Notes under the pieces: generated by a model
The model's input: only the letters and a program-made list of their open reading frames with translations
What the model was told of the DNA's origin: nothing
The model's database searches: none
Position numbers and translations under genes: made by a program
Assembly: GCA_036489395.1 (NCBI GenBank)
Contig: DASXFW010000331.1
Location: 1 to 6,791, forward strand
Direction: 5' to 3'
Source of the DNA: JASHVB01 sp036489395
GTDB taxonomy: Bacteria; Pseudomonadota; Alphaproteobacteria; Acetobacterales; Acetobacteraceae
Length of the DNA stretch: 6,791 nucleotides
Shown: in pieces, positions 6,621 to 6,791 of the stretch
Layout of the letters: every line of letters begins with the position of its first letter
Position numbering within the stretch: the stretch's first letter is position 1

Positions 6621-6749
6621 CGAGGCGAGGCGAGGCAAGGCGGCGCGCGGCAAAGGAGGGGAAAGGAAGGGAAGGCAATGGGAAGGGGGAGGCAAAGGCA
6701 AAGGGAAGGGAAGGCAAGGGAGGGCAAGGCAAGGCAAGGGAAGGCAAGG
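6621..6749. repeat. Purine-rich pentanucleotide-repeat tract
   Basis: The plus strand is almost all A and G, especially 6652-6749, with one T (6679) and scattered C. It is built from drifting 5-bp units. CGAGG occurs three times then CAAGG once at 6621-6640, and CAAGG occurs three times at 6725-6739 and again at 6745-6749, with GGGAA variants between. It begins about 40 bp upstream of the rluC ATG. The translations across it in every frame are low complexity, so it is not coding. A canonical G-quadruplex motif (runs at 6703, 6708, 6718 and 6722) lies inside it. Confidence 0.85.
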
Positions 6750-6791
6750 TTCCCCCTCCCCTTGAGGGAGGGGGTTAGGGGGAGGGGTGCG
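6750..6791. repeat. Inverted repeat with C/G runs, probable dispersed intergenic repeat
   Basis: Perfect 9-bp arms CCCCCTCCC (6752-6760) and GGGAGGGGG (6766-6774) flank the loop CTTGA. The hairpin is followed by TTAGGGGGAGGGGTG, which runs to or past the window edge. The whole has the form of a common type of bacterial intergenic repeat, 'CCCCCTCCC..GAGGGAGGGGGTTAGGGGGAGGGG'; I recognise the form but could not search for copies. The G-rich strand from 6766 to 6787 is also a four-run G-quadruplex motif. Confidence 0.75.

Noticed and set aside
6582..6737. N-terminal extension of the pseudouridine synthase to an upstream ATG at 6737
   Set aside because: The added 52 residues are Pro/Leu/Ser low complexity read from the purine tract, and the S4 domain starts normally after the ATG at 6581.
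6410..6778. Plus-strand open frame (122 codons) ending in Lys/Glu/Gly repeats
   Set aside because: Its first half is antisense to rluC and its second half is the pentanucleotide purine tract read as KEGKGREG-like sequence. No start signal or homology is visible.

Overview
This window is a GC-rich stretch (clearly above 60% GC by eye) of what looks like an alphaproteobacterial chromosome. The strongest taxonomic clue is a gene for an ATP12-family F1-ATPase assembly chaperone, a family known from mitochondria and Alphaproteobacteria. The clustered 'CCAAGGGGC-nnn-GCCCCTTGG' hairpins and the C/G-run repeat at the right edge resemble intergenic repeats I associate with Acetobacteraceae/Rhodospirillales. 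That narrower placement is inference.

Layout, left to right. Bases 1-163 are non-coding and carry three closely spaced perfect hairpins. On the + strand, 164-2239 encodes a complete NAD-dependent DNA ligase (LigA) with every domain and key residue in place. Bases 2240-2376 separate ligA from a convergent gene group and hold a decayed mosaic palindromic repeat. On the - strand, four genes run right to left with no room for internal promoters or terminators: an RluC-like 23S rRNA pseudouridine synthase (6581-5574), a large membrane-anchored AsmA-family protein (5534-3396), an ATP12-family chaperone (3380-2649) and an acylphosphatase (2652-2377). The gaps between them are 39 nt, 15 nt and a 4-nt ATGA overlap, so this looks like one transcript with translational coupling at the last junction. 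Bases 6582-6791 hold a possible leaderless promoter for the pseudouridine synthase, a roughly 130-nt purine-rich pentanucleotide-repeat tract, and an inverted repeat that is also a strong G-quadruplex motif.

Functionally the genes are housekeeping: DNA nick sealing, rRNA modification, envelope/lipid homeostasis, ATP synthase assembly and acyl-phosphate hydrolysis. The co-transcribed set does not form an obvious single pathway. I found no mobile-element gene, CRISPR array, tRNA, rRNA or candidate new defence or biosynthetic system. The less ordinary material is in the spacers: each of the three non-coding stretches longer than 100 bp carries a different kind of repeat, whereas the short gaps inside the operon carry none.
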